Source of the DNA: Flavobacteriales bacterium
GTDB lineage: Bacteria; Bacteroidota; Bacteroidia; Flavobacteriales_D; Sanyastnellaceae
Assembly: GCA_947466425.1 (NCBI GenBank)
Contig: CANIBZ010000007.1
Coordinates: forward strand, 1-64,000
Direction: 5' to 3'
DNA: 64,000 nt
Position 1 is the stretch's first letter. Each line of letters starts with the position of its first letter. The notes beneath the pieces were generated by a model. It was given only the letters and a program-made list of their open reading frames with translations, was not told the origin of the DNA and searched no databases. The position numbers and the translations under genes were made by a program. This document shows positions 18,175 to 27,981 of this stretch, piece after piece.

Positions 18175-19317
18175 ATGCATTTCGAATTATCAGAAGAACA
18201 ATTAGCCGTTCAGGCTGCTGCAAGAGATTTCGCGCAGAACGTTTTAAAACCAGGGGTTATAGATCGCGACGAGCATCAGCGTTTTCCAACGGAAGAAGTG
18301 AAGCAATTGGCAGAGCTTGGATTCATGGGTATGATGGTAGAACCACAATACGGCGGAAGTGGCATGGATACTTTGTCTTACGCGATTGCGATGGAAGAGA
18401 TTTCTAAAGTAGACGCATCGACTTCAGTTTGTATGAGCGTAAACAACTCGTTGGTTTGTTACGGTCTTCAAGCATACGGAAACGAAGAGCAGAAAGAAAA
18501 GTTCTTGAAACCATTGGCGAGTGGAGAAAAAATAGGAGCGTTCTGTCTTTCTGAACCAGAAGCTGGGTCAGATGCGACTTCACAAAGAACGACTGCCGTT
18601 GACATGGGTGATTACTATTTGTTGAACGGAACGAAGAACTGGATTACCAACGGAAGCACGGCTTCTACGTACTTGGTAATTGCACAAACGGATCCTGAAA
18701 AAGGACACAAAGGAATTAACGCACTTATCGTAGAGCGCGGCATGGAAGGGTTCATCGTTGGAGCGAAAGAAAACAAAATGGGCATACGTGCAAGCGACAC
18801 GCACACGTTGTTATTCAACGACGTGAAAGTTCCAAAGGCAAACCGTATTGGTGAAGACGGATTTGGATTCAAGTTCGCGATGAAGACGTTGAGTGGTGGA
18901 CGTATTGGTATTGCTGCGCAAGCTTTGGGTATTGCAGCAGGAGCATACGAATTGGCTTTGGCTTATTCAAAGGAGCGTAAGGCTTTCGGAAAGGAAATTT
19001 CACAACACCAAGCCATTGCTTTCAAATTGGCCGATATGGCTACTGAAATTGAAGCTGCACGTTTGTTAGTGTACAAAGCGGCTTGGATGAAAGATCAAGG
19101 CATGAACTACGACGAAGCAAGCGCTATGGCGAAGTTGTACGCATCTACTGTGGCTATGAAGCACACGGTTGAAGCGGTTCAAATTCACGGTGGATACGGA
19201 TTCGTGAAAGAGTATCACGTTGAACGTATGATGCGCGATGCGAAGATTACACAGATCTACGAAGGAACAAGCGAAGTGCAGAAAATTGTCATTTCAAGAA
19301 TTGCACTTTCAAAATAA
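18175..19317 (+). CDS. Acyl-CoA dehydrogenase (short-chain/butyryl type)
   Basis: A 380-residue FAD enzyme that introduces the alpha-beta double bond in acyl-CoA. It shows the N-terminal helix MHFELSEEQLAVQAAARDFA, FAD-binding CLSEPEAGSDATS and NGTKNWITNGS, and the catalytic Glu at about 363 in QIYEGTSEVQ, the position used by short-chain and butyryl-CoA enzymes. Length is full. It stands between two terminators, so it is its own transcript; the chain length of the substrate is inferred only. Confidence 0.95.
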   Translation: MHFELSEEQLAVQAAARDFAQNVLKPGVIDRDEHQRFPTEEVKQLAELGFMGMMVEPQYGGSGMDTLSYAIAMEEISKVDASTSVCMSVNNSLVCYGLQAYGNEEQKEKFLKPLASGEKIGAFCLSEPEAGSDATSQRTTAVDMGDYYLLNGTKNWITNGSTASTYLVIAQTDPEKGHKGINALIVERGMEGFIVGAKENKMGIRASDTHTLLFNDVKVPKANRIGEDGFGFKFAMKTLSGGRIGIAAQALGIAAGAYELALAYSKERKAFGKEISQHQAIAFKLADMATEIEAARLLVYKAAWMKDQGMNYDEASAMAKLYASTVAMKHTVEAVQIHGGYGFVKEYHVERMMRDAKITQIYEGTSEVQKIVISRIALSK

Positions 19318-19340
19318 ACGCATGTGAATTTCATTAACAT

Positions 19341-19367
19341 AGGGCTGTTGTAAGACAGCCCTTTTTG
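19341..19367 (+). terminator. Intrinsic terminator after acyl-CoA dehydrogenase
   Basis: The stem AGGGCTGT/ACAGCCCT with a 6-nt loop is followed by TTTTG. It overlaps the start proposed for the next ORF in the track, which supports moving that start to 19410. Confidence 0.85.
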
Positions 19368-19409
19368 TTGGAATTCACTCCCATTCGAATTCTATTTTCG
19401 TATGGAAGC

Positions 19410-21299
19410 ATGAACCCATTCAAATATACCATTCGCTTTGCGCTTGTCCTACTTATTCTCGCTGCGGGAATTGGTGGAGTCTATTATTTTTTGAATCGAA
19501 GTCATGCCGAATGGACAAGTCCATTGGCCTACATTCCTTCAAGCGCAACAGGTGTTCTTGAAGTTAAGAATGCTGAAGGTTTCGCTGATGCCAGGGATTG
19601 GTCTGTTGAATTTGGATTGCAAGGAGGAATTCGCAAAATGATTCTTGAAGTTTCCGAAGATCCTCAAGGATTGAAATTCGAAAGTCAGTCTGTTTGGATT
19701 GTAGAGAATGGTGCAGATGATTTGATCATTCTTCCTGTCGGATATGGTGAAGAAGGACAAGCGCTCACTGGAAAATGGAATGCGAAATTTCCTGATTTGA
19801 AATTTCTTTTCCAAGAACCCTTTGCTATATATGGAAGTGGAAACGTATCCCTTCCTGAAGAAGGAAATCAGCTTGATGATTCTCAATCATTCATGTGTGT
19901 GAAAGGAACCACTTCCTTCGATTCGAATTGCCATTATTATTTCAAAGTAGATCAGGATTGGACAGCCTTAGACGACATGCGTGGGAGTGAATCTTCGATG
20001 ATTGCCGGATTTCAATGCAAGCCGCTGAACATTCCAGCAAATCAGTCGAGCTTCACCTTTCAAAAAGTATTCACGAATGGAAGAACCAATACGAGTTATT
20101 GGTTCAAGGCCGTTCATGCTGGAAGTCCATTAGCGATGCTGACTTATCTCGACTCTCTTCGTCCGCAAGACGCACGCAATGCCTTCTTAAGTGTTCGGAT
20201 GGAGCAAGAAGCAGCGAAGAATGCTTCGTTGTTAGATTGGTTGAACAACAACGCCACCGGCGAATTGGCTATGGCTAATTTCGGAAGTGATACCCCTGGC
20301 GAAAGCGGAATGATTTACGCCTTGGGGTTGAAATCAGACAGTGTGAATGTGAGCATTTTGTTTTCAGATTCATTGGCTGTTGATCCGATTAGAGAAGCAA
20401 ATGCAGCGGAGTTATTTGCAATGGATAAAATTTATCCGAGCGAGGTGAAATACTATGGCGTGCGATTCAAGAATTTCTTCATGTTCGCGGAATCAAGAGA
20501 ACTCTTGTTGGCGCATCAGCAATATCTGTCAACAGCAGGAAGCATAGGCGTTCCTGCCTTGCCGAGTGGGGGAGTAATCACTGGGGCGGATACGCGTTAT
20601 TCAAGCACTCTTTCTCCTAAGTTCGATCACCATTGGCGAATTTGGCATTATGCGCCTGTAGGCGATCGAACCCAAGTGCGTTTGGTTGGTAAGGGAACCA
20701 TTGAGTTACAAACACAAGTTCAAGTAGCTGAGGATACTGTTTCTATTCCACCACAGCCAACGCCAATACCAGCCCCAGTTGTGGAATCTGGAAAAACCAA
20801 ATCGGTAACAAATCACATTACAGGCAAGACGGAGCAAGTCAAATATTCCGGTTCGAAAATCGAATGGGTAGCGAATGGAAAAACAACTTGGTCGGTAACT
20901 CTGTCGGCTGAAATCAGAGGCGTGGAGCAGATTGACGCGTTTAAAAATGGAAAGAAGCAGCTCTTGATTTTAACGAGCAACCGACTGGAAATGCTAGACA
21001 TCAATGGCAAGAATGTCGTGGGTTATCCTGTCGTTCTATCTTCCACAACCTGCACTGATTTATGTGTAGCTGATTATTCAAACTCACGTGATTACCGTAT
21101 ATTCTTTGGTTGTTCCAACGGCACCATTTACAATTACATGTCGAATGGAAAGCCTACATCTGGTTGGAATGCGGCGAGTATGAAGAACGATTTGCCTTCT
21201 TCCATTCAACACAAGAATGTAAACGGACAGGACGAAATTCAAGTGAAACGAGCAAGCGGAAAAACAACAATTTTGAAACGTAACGGCGCAGTGAAATAA
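19410..21299 (+). CDS. Membrane-anchored protein of unknown function
   Basis: About 629 residues from MNPFKYTIRF; the upstream track start lies inside a terminator. One N-terminal transmembrane segment (FALVLLILAAGIGGVYYFL) leaves a large extracytoplasmic body beginning with a recognisable SPLAYIPSSATGVLEV stretch, reminiscent of bacterial proteins with a DUF3352-like periplasmic domain. A Pro-rich linker at about 450 (PPQPTPIPAPV) precedes a beta-repeat tail with WVANGKTTW, KQLLILTSNRLEMLDINGKN and IFFGCSNGTIYNYMSNG, like short propeller blades. The box TATTTTCG lies 10 bp upstream of the ATG. Its stop overlaps the next start by 1 bp. Confidence 0.7.
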   Translation: MNPFKYTIRFALVLLILAAGIGGVYYFLNRSHAEWTSPLAYIPSSATGVLEVKNAEGFADARDWSVEFGLQGGIRKMILEVSEDPQGLKFESQSVWIVENGADDLIILPVGYGEEGQALTGKWNAKFPDLKFLFQEPFAIYGSGNVSLPEEGNQLDDSQSFMCVKGTTSFDSNCHYYFKVDQDWTALDDMRGSESSMIAGFQCKPLNIPANQSSFTFQKVFTNGRTNTSYWFKAVHAGSPLAMLTYLDSLRPQDARNAFLSVRMEQEAAKNASLLDWLNNNATGELAMANFGSDTPGESGMIYALGLKSDSVNVSILFSDSLAVDPIREANAAELFAMDKIYPSEVKYYGVRFKNFFMFAESRELLLAHQQYLSTAGSIGVPALPSGGVITGADTRYSSTLSPKFDHHWRIWHYAPVGDRTQVRLVGKGTIELQTQVQVAEDTVSIPPQPTPIPAPVVESGKTKSVTNHITGKTEQVKYSGSKIEWVANGKTTWSVTLSAEIRGVEQIDAFKNGKKQLLILTSNRLEMLDINGKNVVGYPVVLSSTTCTDLCVADYSNSRDYRIFFGCSNGTIYNYMSNGKPTSGWNAASMKNDLPSSIQHKNVNGQDEIQVKRASGKTTILKRNGAVK

Positions 21300-22318
21300 T
21301 GAAAGCAATCTATTTAACGAAGTTCGGAAAGGCGCACGAGGCTTTTGAAATAAGAGAAGTTGCTGATCCGATTTTAGGTGAAGGTGAGGTGTGTGTGAAG
21401 GTGGAAGTTTCCGGATTGAATTTCGCAGATGTGTTGGGAAGAAAGGGGTTGTATCCCGCCCTGCCTGCGCCTCCTGTGGTTATGGGATACGATGTGGTCG
21501 GAACAGTTGAAGCTGTGGGTGAAGGAGTTTCTTCCAATTGGATAGGAAAACGCGTAGCGTGTTTAACGCGTTTCGGTGGTTATGCTGAAAAGGTTTGCAC
21601 CGCCGTTACAGGTATTGCAGAGCTTCCGGATTCTATTCCTTCCAACGAGGCCTGCGCGTTGGCAACGCAATACGTGACAGCTTTGTACATGAGCGATTTC
21701 CTTCAACAAACAAAAAAAGGAGAGCGTATACTTATTCATGCAGCTGCTGGTGGAGTAGGAACCGCGTTAATTCAATTGTTGAAGGAAAAAGGATGTGAGA
21801 TTTTCGCAACAGTGGGCAGCGATGAAAAAGTGAATGTCTTAGCCAAACAAGGCATTACCGCAGTGAATTACAATTCGCATGACTATGAAATTGAAATTCG
21901 AAAACATTTAGGAACTGCGAATCTAGATGCGACGTTCAACAGCATTGGAGGGAAGACGTTTAAGAAAGACATGCGCTTATTAGGGGCAGGAGGAAGATTG
22001 ATGTTGTTCGGATTTTCAGACCGAACGAGCAAATGGGGAGGGAAGTTGGCAACGCTTAAGTTGGTGTTCGATATGGGAAGACTCATTCCTTTGCTGCTCT
22101 TGGGAAAGAGCCAGTCTGTTCTTGGAGTGAATATGCTAAGAGTAGCAGATGAGCATCCGGAAATCATTGGAACCCTCTTGAGTCAATTGGTTCAGATGCA
22201 CACTTCAGGAAAAATTAAACCCATTATTGGTGGAGAATATTCGTTCGCTGAAATAGCCAAAGCACATCAATATTTAGAAAGTCGCCAAAGCTCAGGAAAA
22301 ATAATTTTGAAGTGGTGA
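21299..22318 (+). CDS. Zinc-free quinone oxidoreductase (MDR family)
   Basis: A 339-residue medium-chain dehydrogenase/reductase. It has the GroES-like N-domain with FADVLGRKGLYPALP and PVVMGYDVVGTVEAVGEGV, and a Rossmann domain with ILIHAAAGGVGTALIQL, the AAxGGVG NADPH motif of quinone reductases. The catalytic zinc ligands of alcohol dehydrogenases are missing. The C-terminal AHQYLESRQSSGKIIL motif is also typical. It likely uses NADPH to reduce quinones or enals; the exact substrate is unknown. The start codon overlaps the preceding stop (TAATG). Confidence 0.9.
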   Translation: MKAIYLTKFGKAHEAFEIREVADPILGEGEVCVKVEVSGLNFADVLGRKGLYPALPAPPVVMGYDVVGTVEAVGEGVSSNWIGKRVACLTRFGGYAEKVCTAVTGIAELPDSIPSNEACALATQYVTALYMSDFLQQTKKGERILIHAAAGGVGTALIQLLKEKGCEIFATVGSDEKVNVLAKQGITAVNYNSHDYEIEIRKHLGTANLDATFNSIGGKTFKKDMRLLGAGGRLMLFGFSDRTSKWGGKLATLKLVFDMGRLIPLLLLGKSQSVLGVNMLRVADEHPEIIGTLLSQLVQMHTSGKIKPIIGGEYSFAEIAKAHQYLESRQSSGKIILKW

Positions 22319-22366
22319 ACATCCTAACACTCATTTTCTTATACATTCGCCAAGAATAACTTTTAT

Positions 22367-24304
22367 ATGTCAACGCAACACAAACTTTCCACCGCCGGAT
22401 TACTCGTTACACTAGGTATTATCTATGGTGACATAGGAACTTCTCCGCTTTATGTAATGAAGTCGATTGTAGGCGACAAGCCTATTAGCGAAATGCTTAT
22501 TTATGGAGGTATTTCTTGTGTTTTTTGGACGTTGACTATTCAGACCACTATTAAGTATATCTGGATGACTCTTCGCGCCGATAACAAAGGTGAAGGCGGA
22601 ATTTTTTCATTGTATAGTTTGGTGAAGAGAAGAGGGAAGTGGTTGTTTTGGCCCTCTATGATTGGAGCAGCGACGTTGTTGTGTGATGGAATTATTACAC
22701 CTCCAATTTCTGTTGCATCTGCTGTAGAAGGATTGAAAGTTTTTGATGAAGGAATTCCAGTGATGCCGATTGTATTGGCCATTATTACGGGCTTGTTTAT
22801 GATTCAGCGTTATGGAACAAAATTGGTGGGCGTTGCCTTTGGACCTATCATGCTCATTTGGTTCTCTATGTTGGCTGTATTGGGAACTTACAACGCCATG
22901 CTGCATCCGGAAATCTTCAATGCCTTGAATCCGAAATACGCCTATGATCTATTGGCGAATTATCCGAAAGGATTTTGGCTGTTAGGTGCAGTATTCCTTT
23001 GTACAACTGGTGCTGAGGCGCTGTATAGCGACCTTGGACATTGCGGTCGTCCGAACATTCGGGTGACTTGGATTTTTGTGAAGACAGCTTTGGTATTGAA
23101 TTACATGGGGCAAGGTGCTTGGCTTATGCAGCACACAAGTCTTGAAGGAAAGAATCCGTTTTTTGAACTTATGCCCGAGTGGTTCTTACTTCCTGGAATT
23201 ATAGTAGCAACACTAGCTGCTGTAATTGCTAGTCAGGCCTTAATCTCTGGTTCGTTTACACTCATTGGTGAGGCGATTAACTTGAACTTCTGGCCACGCG
23301 TTGCGATTAAATTTCCAACCGAGACAAAAGGTCAATTGTATATTCCTAGTGTGAACTGGTTGCTGTGGGCCGGTTGTATTGGTGTAATGCTTTACTTCAA
23401 GGAGTCTGCGCACATGGAAGCGGCATATGGATTATTCATTACTGTGGCCATGCTTATGACAACCTTGTTGTTGTCGTATTATTTGATTTACCACAGACAC
23501 TGGCCGTTCATACTTGTGGCCGGAATTGCTTCTCTGTTCTTTGCTGTGGAGCTATCTTTCTTCATTGCGAATTCAGTAAAACTGAAAGAAGCTTGGATGA
23601 TGCTGATTGTTTATGCTGGAATTCTAATGGTGATGTACGTAACCATTCGCTACCGTAAGTTCAGCAACGAACGAATTGGTTTTATTTCTTTAGATCCCTA
23701 CATAGATACGCTTAGAAAACTTTCAGTGGATACGAGTGTTCCAAAATATTCTACGCATTTGGTGTACATGACCAAGGCGAGTTTCCATGATCAGGTTGAA
23801 AAGTTGGTCATGGATTCTATTTTAGAAGGAACGCCGAAACGTGCCGATGTGTATTGGTTTCTGCACGTAGATCGCACGAACGAACCATATACCATGGAGT
23901 ATGAAGCGCAAGAGCTCGTAGACGATTTGGTTATTAAAGTGAATATTAAATTGGGCTTCCGTGTTCAGGCGAAGGTTCACAATTACTTCTGTTTTATTCT
24001 TCAAGATTTAGCCACCAAAAATCACTTCAACCGCATTCAAAAACCAGAGCCTTACGGTTCCTACAACGACAGTATCGACGTTCGATTCGTGGTGCTTCAG
24101 AAATATTTAAGTGTGGAAAATGAATTGGGAGTGAACGAGAATTTCATTTTCGAGGCGCATCAATTCCTGAAGAGTATTTCTCTTACAGATATCGATGCTT
24201 GGGGATTGGAAGAAAACAGAACTTCGGTTGAAAAAGTTTCAATGGTTGTGAAAGGAGGAGAGCGGTGTCATTTAAACATGCGCGCCCACAAGACACAATC
24301 TTAG
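22367..24304 (+). CDS. kup: KUP-family potassium uptake transporter
   Basis: A 645-residue membrane protein with about 12 hydrophobic segments in the first 430 residues and a hydrophilic C-terminal domain. The KUP signature is GIIYGDIGTSPLYVMKSI near the start, with LRADNKGEGGIFSLY after TM2, typical of proton-coupled K+ importers. Length is close to E. coli Kup. A candidate -7 box TACATTCG lies 17 bp before the ATG. It converges on the ABC-F gene with only 2 bp between stop codons, so no room is left for a shared terminator. Confidence 0.95.
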   Translation: MSTQHKLSTAGLLVTLGIIYGDIGTSPLYVMKSIVGDKPISEMLIYGGISCVFWTLTIQTTIKYIWMTLRADNKGEGGIFSLYSLVKRRGKWLFWPSMIGAATLLCDGIITPPISVASAVEGLKVFDEGIPVMPIVLAIITGLFMIQRYGTKLVGVAFGPIMLIWFSMLAVLGTYNAMLHPEIFNALNPKYAYDLLANYPKGFWLLGAVFLCTTGAEALYSDLGHCGRPNIRVTWIFVKTALVLNYMGQGAWLMQHTSLEGKNPFFELMPEWFLLPGIIVATLAAVIASQALISGSFTLIGEAINLNFWPRVAIKFPTETKGQLYIPSVNWLLWAGCIGVMLYFKESAHMEAAYGLFITVAMLMTTLLLSYYLIYHRHWPFILVAGIASLFFAVELSFFIANSVKLKEAWMMLIVYAGILMVMYVTIRYRKFSNERIGFISLDPYIDTLRKLSVDTSVPKYSTHLVYMTKASFHDQVEKLVMDSILEGTPKRADVYWFLHVDRTNEPYTMEYEAQELVDDLVIKVNIKLGFRVQAKVHNYFCFILQDLATKNHFNRIQKPEPYGSYNDSIDVRFVVLQKYLSVENELGVNENFIFEAHQFLKSISLTDIDAWGLEENRTSVEKVSMVVKGGERCHLNMRAHKTQS

Positions 24305-24306
24305 AT

Positions 24307-26172
24307 TCACATCATCTCGGAAAGCTCTAACCAGCGCATGGTTCCGTTATCTATTTGGTCAGACAATGCGCCAAGTTCAAGAGCGGTTTTTTCCATCTGA
24401 ATGTGATCAGTGGCTTTTAAAAGCTCGGCTTCAAGCTGGGATTTTTTCTCTTCCCACAAAGGCAAGTTCTTTTCGAGAGTCTCGAACTCGTGTTTGTCTT
24501 TGAACGAAATTTTTCCAGATGGTTTTTTCTTTTCTTCTTTGATGGAAGGGGCTGGCTCTTCTTGCTTCTTTGCTTCGGCAAGGCTTTCTCGCTTGGCTGA
24601 AGCTTCGCTCAATACCGCGCGGAAATCGAGCGTGCTCCCTAACAAATCATGCACGTTTCCTTTTCCATCTAAAAGAAATAAATGATCGACCAATTTGTCT
24701 AAGAAATATCTATCGTGACTTACAATAACCAAGCAGCCCGGGAAGTTCAACAAATAGTCTTCTAATGCAGAAAGCGTGAAGACATCTAAGTCGTTCGTAG
24801 GCTCATCGAGAATCAAGAAATTCGGATTCTTCATTAAAACAAGTAGCAACTGCAAACGTTTGCGTTCGCCTCCGCTTAATTGATCAATGCGGTTGAAGTG
24901 CATGTGCTTCGGGAACAAGAATTTCTCGAGCATCTGTGAAGCACTTATGGTTTTGCCTTTTGCAAGTGGAATGTAATCTGCAACGTCGCGAATGCACTCT
25001 ATTAGTCGTTGTTCTGGAATTAAATTCGAAGCCGATTGCTCGTAAAATCCGAACACCACTGTTTCTCCGTTCACAATCTTTCCGCCATCGGGTTCCATGC
25101 GCTTGGTCATGAGGTTTAGGAATGTCGATTTCCCACAACCGTTTCTTCCAATGATACCAATGCGTTCATTCGATTTGAAGACATAGTCGAATCCGTCCAT
25201 GACTGTTGAATCGCCCATAGACTTCGTGGCCTTAATGAATTCAACCACCTTCGAACCCATGCGGGTAATGTTAATTTCAAGATCCAATTCTCCTTCTTCT
25301 GGCTTGCGTTTCAATTTGTCTTTCAACTCTTCGAACGAGTCCATGCGACTTTTGCTTTTTGTTCCGCGGGCACGTGGCATGCGGCGCGCCCATTCGGCTT
25401 CGCGACGGAAGGTGTTTAAATTTTTATCGCGTGAAGCCGATTCGAGTTGCTCGCGCTCTGCTTTCTTTTCAAGATAATAAGAGAAGTTTCCTTTGTATTT
25501 GTAGAGCTCTCCATTTTCCAACTCGAGAATTTCATTCGTAATGTTTTCCAAGAAATAACGATCGTGCGTTACCATGAACAAGGTCATGCGTGCCTTCGTT
25601 AAATATTCTTCCAACCACTCAATCATGTCTAGATCCAAGTGGTTTGTAGGCTCATCTAAAATTAAGAAGTCTGCCTCTTCCAACAACACACGCGCTAGTG
25701 CAATGCGTCGACGTTGCCCACCGCTCATGTTTCCCATGAGTTGGTTCAGATCAATAATGTTGAGTGCGCCAAGAATTTGTTTCGCCTTCGCGTCGTAGTC
25801 CCAAGCATCGGCATGCTCCATCATGTCATGCGCCTCTTGAAGACCTTCGCCGGTTTCAATTGCAACGTCGTAAGCGCGAATGGCTTTGGTCATGAGGTTG
25901 TCTGCCGCGAAGAGAAAATCAATAGCGGTACCATTTGCATCGAAGGCTTCGTCTTGAAGTAAGATGGCCCATTTAATTTCTTTGTTGAATGTTATCCTTC
26001 CCGCATCGGGTTCGTCTTTTCCTGCAAGCATGTGCAGCAGCGTTGACTTGCCGGTTCCGTTCTTCGCAACTAACGCAACTTTTTGTCCCTCTTCAATACC
26101 GAAAGAAAGGTCTGTAAATAATTCACGAATACCGAAGGCCTTCGACACATTTTCAACTGATAGTACATTCAT
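24307..26172 (-). CDS. ABC-F family ATPase (Uup-like)
   Basis: About 621 residues from MNVLSVENVSKAFG; the ORF track starts 9 codons earlier. It has two ABC ATPase domains without membrane segments. Domain 1 has Walker A KNGTGKST, signature MSGGQRRR and DEPTNHLDLD. Domain 2 has GRNGCGKST, LSGGERKR and DEPTNDLD. A charged linker and C-terminal coiled coil (FETLEKNLPLWEEKKSQLEA) match Uup-type ABC-F proteins, which act on ribosomes or DNA structures. Its exact role is unproven. Confidence 0.9.
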   Translation of the reverse strand: MNVLSVENVSKAFGIRELFTDLSFGIEEGQKVALVAKNGTGKSTLLHMLAGKDEPDAGRITFNKEIKWAILLQDEAFDANGTAIDFLFAADNLMTKAIRAYDVAIETGEGLQEAHDMMEHADAWDYDAKAKQILGALNIIDLNQLMGNMSGGQRRRIALARVLLEEADFLILDEPTNHLDLDMIEWLEEYLTKARMTLFMVTHDRYFLENITNEILELENGELYKYKGNFSYYLEKKAEREQLESASRDKNLNTFRREAEWARRMPRARGTKSKSRMDSFEELKDKLKRKPEEGELDLEINITRMGSKVVEFIKATKSMGDSTVMDGFDYVFKSNERIGIIGRNGCGKSTFLNLMTKRMEPDGGKIVNGETVVFGFYEQSASNLIPEQRLIECIRDVADYIPLAKGKTISASQMLEKFLFPKHMHFNRIDQLSGGERKRLQLLLVLMKNPNFLILDEPTNDLDVFTLSALEDYLLNFPGCLVIVSHDRYFLDKLVDHLFLLDGKGNVHDLLGSTLDFRAVLSEASAKRESLAEAKKQEEPAPSIKEEKKKPSGKISFKDKHEFETLEKNLPLWEEKKSQLEAELLKATDHIQMEKTALELGALSDQIDNGTMRWLELSEMM

Positions 26173-26243
26173 GCCGCGAAGTTCGTTGAATTTGTTCAAT
26201 TATACCACAACACATTCCCGCGCAATTGTGTTATTTTCGAAGA

Positions 26244-26690
26244 GTGAAATTTTTTACAGCCCCATTTTTAGACATTCCTGCTGGAAAGTTGTATCGCATT
26301 CTTGCCTTGCGATCCGATGTTTTTGTTGTTGAACAGAACTGCGCTTACCAGGATTTAGACGGAAAAGATGAACAGTCCATTTGGGTTTGGGCCGAAGATG
26401 AAAGCGGTACTGTGCACGCTACTGCGCGTTTACTTCCAGCCGGAATTTCATACAAGGAAATTAGCATTGGTCGCGTCTGTACGTCAATGGAATCGCGTCG
26501 CACAGGCCTTGGTAAATTGTTAATGGAAGAATGTTTGAATCAGTGTGAACAGATTTGGGGAAAGCAGAACATCACCATTTCAGCTCAACAATATTTATTG
26601 AAGTTTTACAATGAATTGGGTTTTGTGGAAGAAGGCGAAATGTATTTGGAAGACGATATTCCACATTTGAAAATGAAACGCAAAGCATGA
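26244..26690 (+). CDS. ElaA-like GNAT N-acetyltransferase
   Basis: About 148 residues from the GTG at 26244 (VKFFTAPFLDIP); the track start is a TTG six codons upstream. ElaA-type features are LALRSDVFVVEQNCAYQDLD, acetyl-CoA binding VCTSMESRRTGLGKLLM (R/Q-x-x-G-x-G) and YNELGFVEEGEMYLEDDIPH. It is cytoplasmic with an unidentified substrate. A box TATTTTCG (26232-26239) ends just 4 bp before the GTG, so the message may be leaderless. The next gene overlaps by 4 bp (ATGA). Confidence 0.85.
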   Translation: MKFFTAPFLDIPAGKLYRILALRSDVFVVEQNCAYQDLDGKDEQSIWVWAEDESGTVHATARLLPAGISYKEISIGRVCTSMESRRTGLGKLLMEECLNQCEQIWGKQNITISAQQYLLKFYNELGFVEEGEMYLEDDIPHLKMKRKA

Positions 26691-27922
26691 GTATTTCAGT
26701 CACGAAATACAACATTCACGAGTGGTTTATGGCCATGGGTGTGTTTTGTATGAGTGTCTATTCGAAGGGCGTAACTATTTTTTTTGCCTTGGCTTTTTTA
26801 ACTATGGTCATTCAAGTTTTTTCGGGTGGAAGGAAAATCGAATGGTCTAGTTTCAATGTTTGGGCATTTATTTTATTTGGTATTTTTTCTGCATTTCTGC
26901 TCAGTGGTTTTTGGAATGAGTGGAATCAGAAAACGGCATTGGCAGAGATTGAGACTAAGATTTCATACGTAGCATTTCCACTTTTGTTTTTATTCACATC
27001 GAATTCTATTCTTCATTCATTGAGGAGATTTCAGTGGGCGCTAGTAAGCGGGTGTGTTTTCTTTGCGCTGATTTGTCATTTGCACGCAGTCTTTGGATTT
27101 TTCGAAACGGGGCTGTGGGAAGAGTTTGTATATGGAAGACTGGCTTGGACGTTTCATCCAACCTATTTAGGGTTTTTCTATTTGCTTTCCATGGTGTTTT
27201 TAGCTGGAGAGTTTCTCGATTCAACGAATAAAAAAAGTTCGGGTTTTTTATTGTTTGGAATTGTATTCTTTTCCTTAGAAACCGCATTCATGGCTTCTCG
27301 CGCTGGCTTCTTAGTACTGTTTTTGTTCTATGCAATTTTTGCTTTTCATGTCTTTCGAAATGGGAAAAACAAGAAAAGGGCTCTCGTTGTATTTTCATCT
27401 TCGATGCTTTCCTTCATCATTTTATTTTTAAGCTTTTCGCCCATTTCAGGAAGGGCGAAAGAGGCTGTGGAAAATTCAAAGTCAATCTCAGAAACGAAAA
27501 AAGAAGAGAAAGTAGCAAGCACGAGCGAGCGCATTGTGAGTTGGCAAACCGCATGGGAAATTGGTCGCGATTATCCGTTAGGAGTTGGGACCGGAAATTG
27601 GAAGTCGCATTTCAAGGAACGTTATCTCTTGAAGGGAGCAAACTTTGCCGCAGAGCATTCGCATCCTGCTCACAATGCTTATCTACAAATTTTAGTCGAA
27701 TGGGGGTGGCTGGGATTACTAACGTTATTGTCCTTGTTGGTTGCGGGATTTAGACGCGCTTGGCAGATGAATGACTTGTTTTTTTTAACTTTCATACTTG
27801 GGGTGTCGTTTCATTTCATTTTTGAAAGTATGTTAGAACTTCAGCAAGGCCTTGTTTTTATTGGTTTTTGGATGTTTTTCTTGATTCATAGAAAACCAAA
27901 TTCGATGGTCTCAGAGTCCTAA
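26687..27922 (+). CDS. O-antigen ligase-like membrane protein
   Basis: A 411-residue protein with about 10-12 transmembrane segments and one large extracytoplasmic loop before the last helices. The Wzy_C-type motif HPAHNAYLQILVEWGWLG, preceded by YPLGVGTGNW, is typical of O-antigen ligases and polymerases (WaaL/Wzy superfamily), which transfer or polymerise lipid-linked glycans at the periplasmic face. Which of the two activities applies cannot be decided. It is translationally coupled to the acetyltransferase by a 4-bp overlap. Confidence 0.82.
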   Translation: MSISVTKYNIHEWFMAMGVFCMSVYSKGVTIFFALAFLTMVIQVFSGGRKIEWSSFNVWAFILFGIFSAFLLSGFWNEWNQKTALAEIETKISYVAFPLLFLFTSNSILHSLRRFQWALVSGCVFFALICHLHAVFGFFETGLWEEFVYGRLAWTFHPTYLGFFYLLSMVFLAGEFLDSTNKKSSGFLLFGIVFFSLETAFMASRAGFLVLFLFYAIFAFHVFRNGKNKKRALVVFSSSMLSFIILFLSFSPISGRAKEAVENSKSISETKKEEKVASTSERIVSWQTAWEIGRDYPLGVGTGNWKSHFKERYLLKGANFAAEHSHPAHNAYLQILVEWGWLGLLTLLSLLVAGFRRAWQMNDLFFLTFILGVSFHFIFESMLELQQGLVFIGFWMFFLIHRKPNSMVSES

Positions 27923-27981
27923 AAAATGACTATTAGGACAAGTCCTTTATTTTTCTTAAATTCGTTGCGAAATTTATTAAG

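Noticed and set aside
27931-27945. Small palindrome AGGAC-AA-GTCCT before the E2 gene
   Set aside because: Five-base arms with a two-base centre are expected by chance at this length, and nothing around it supports a function.
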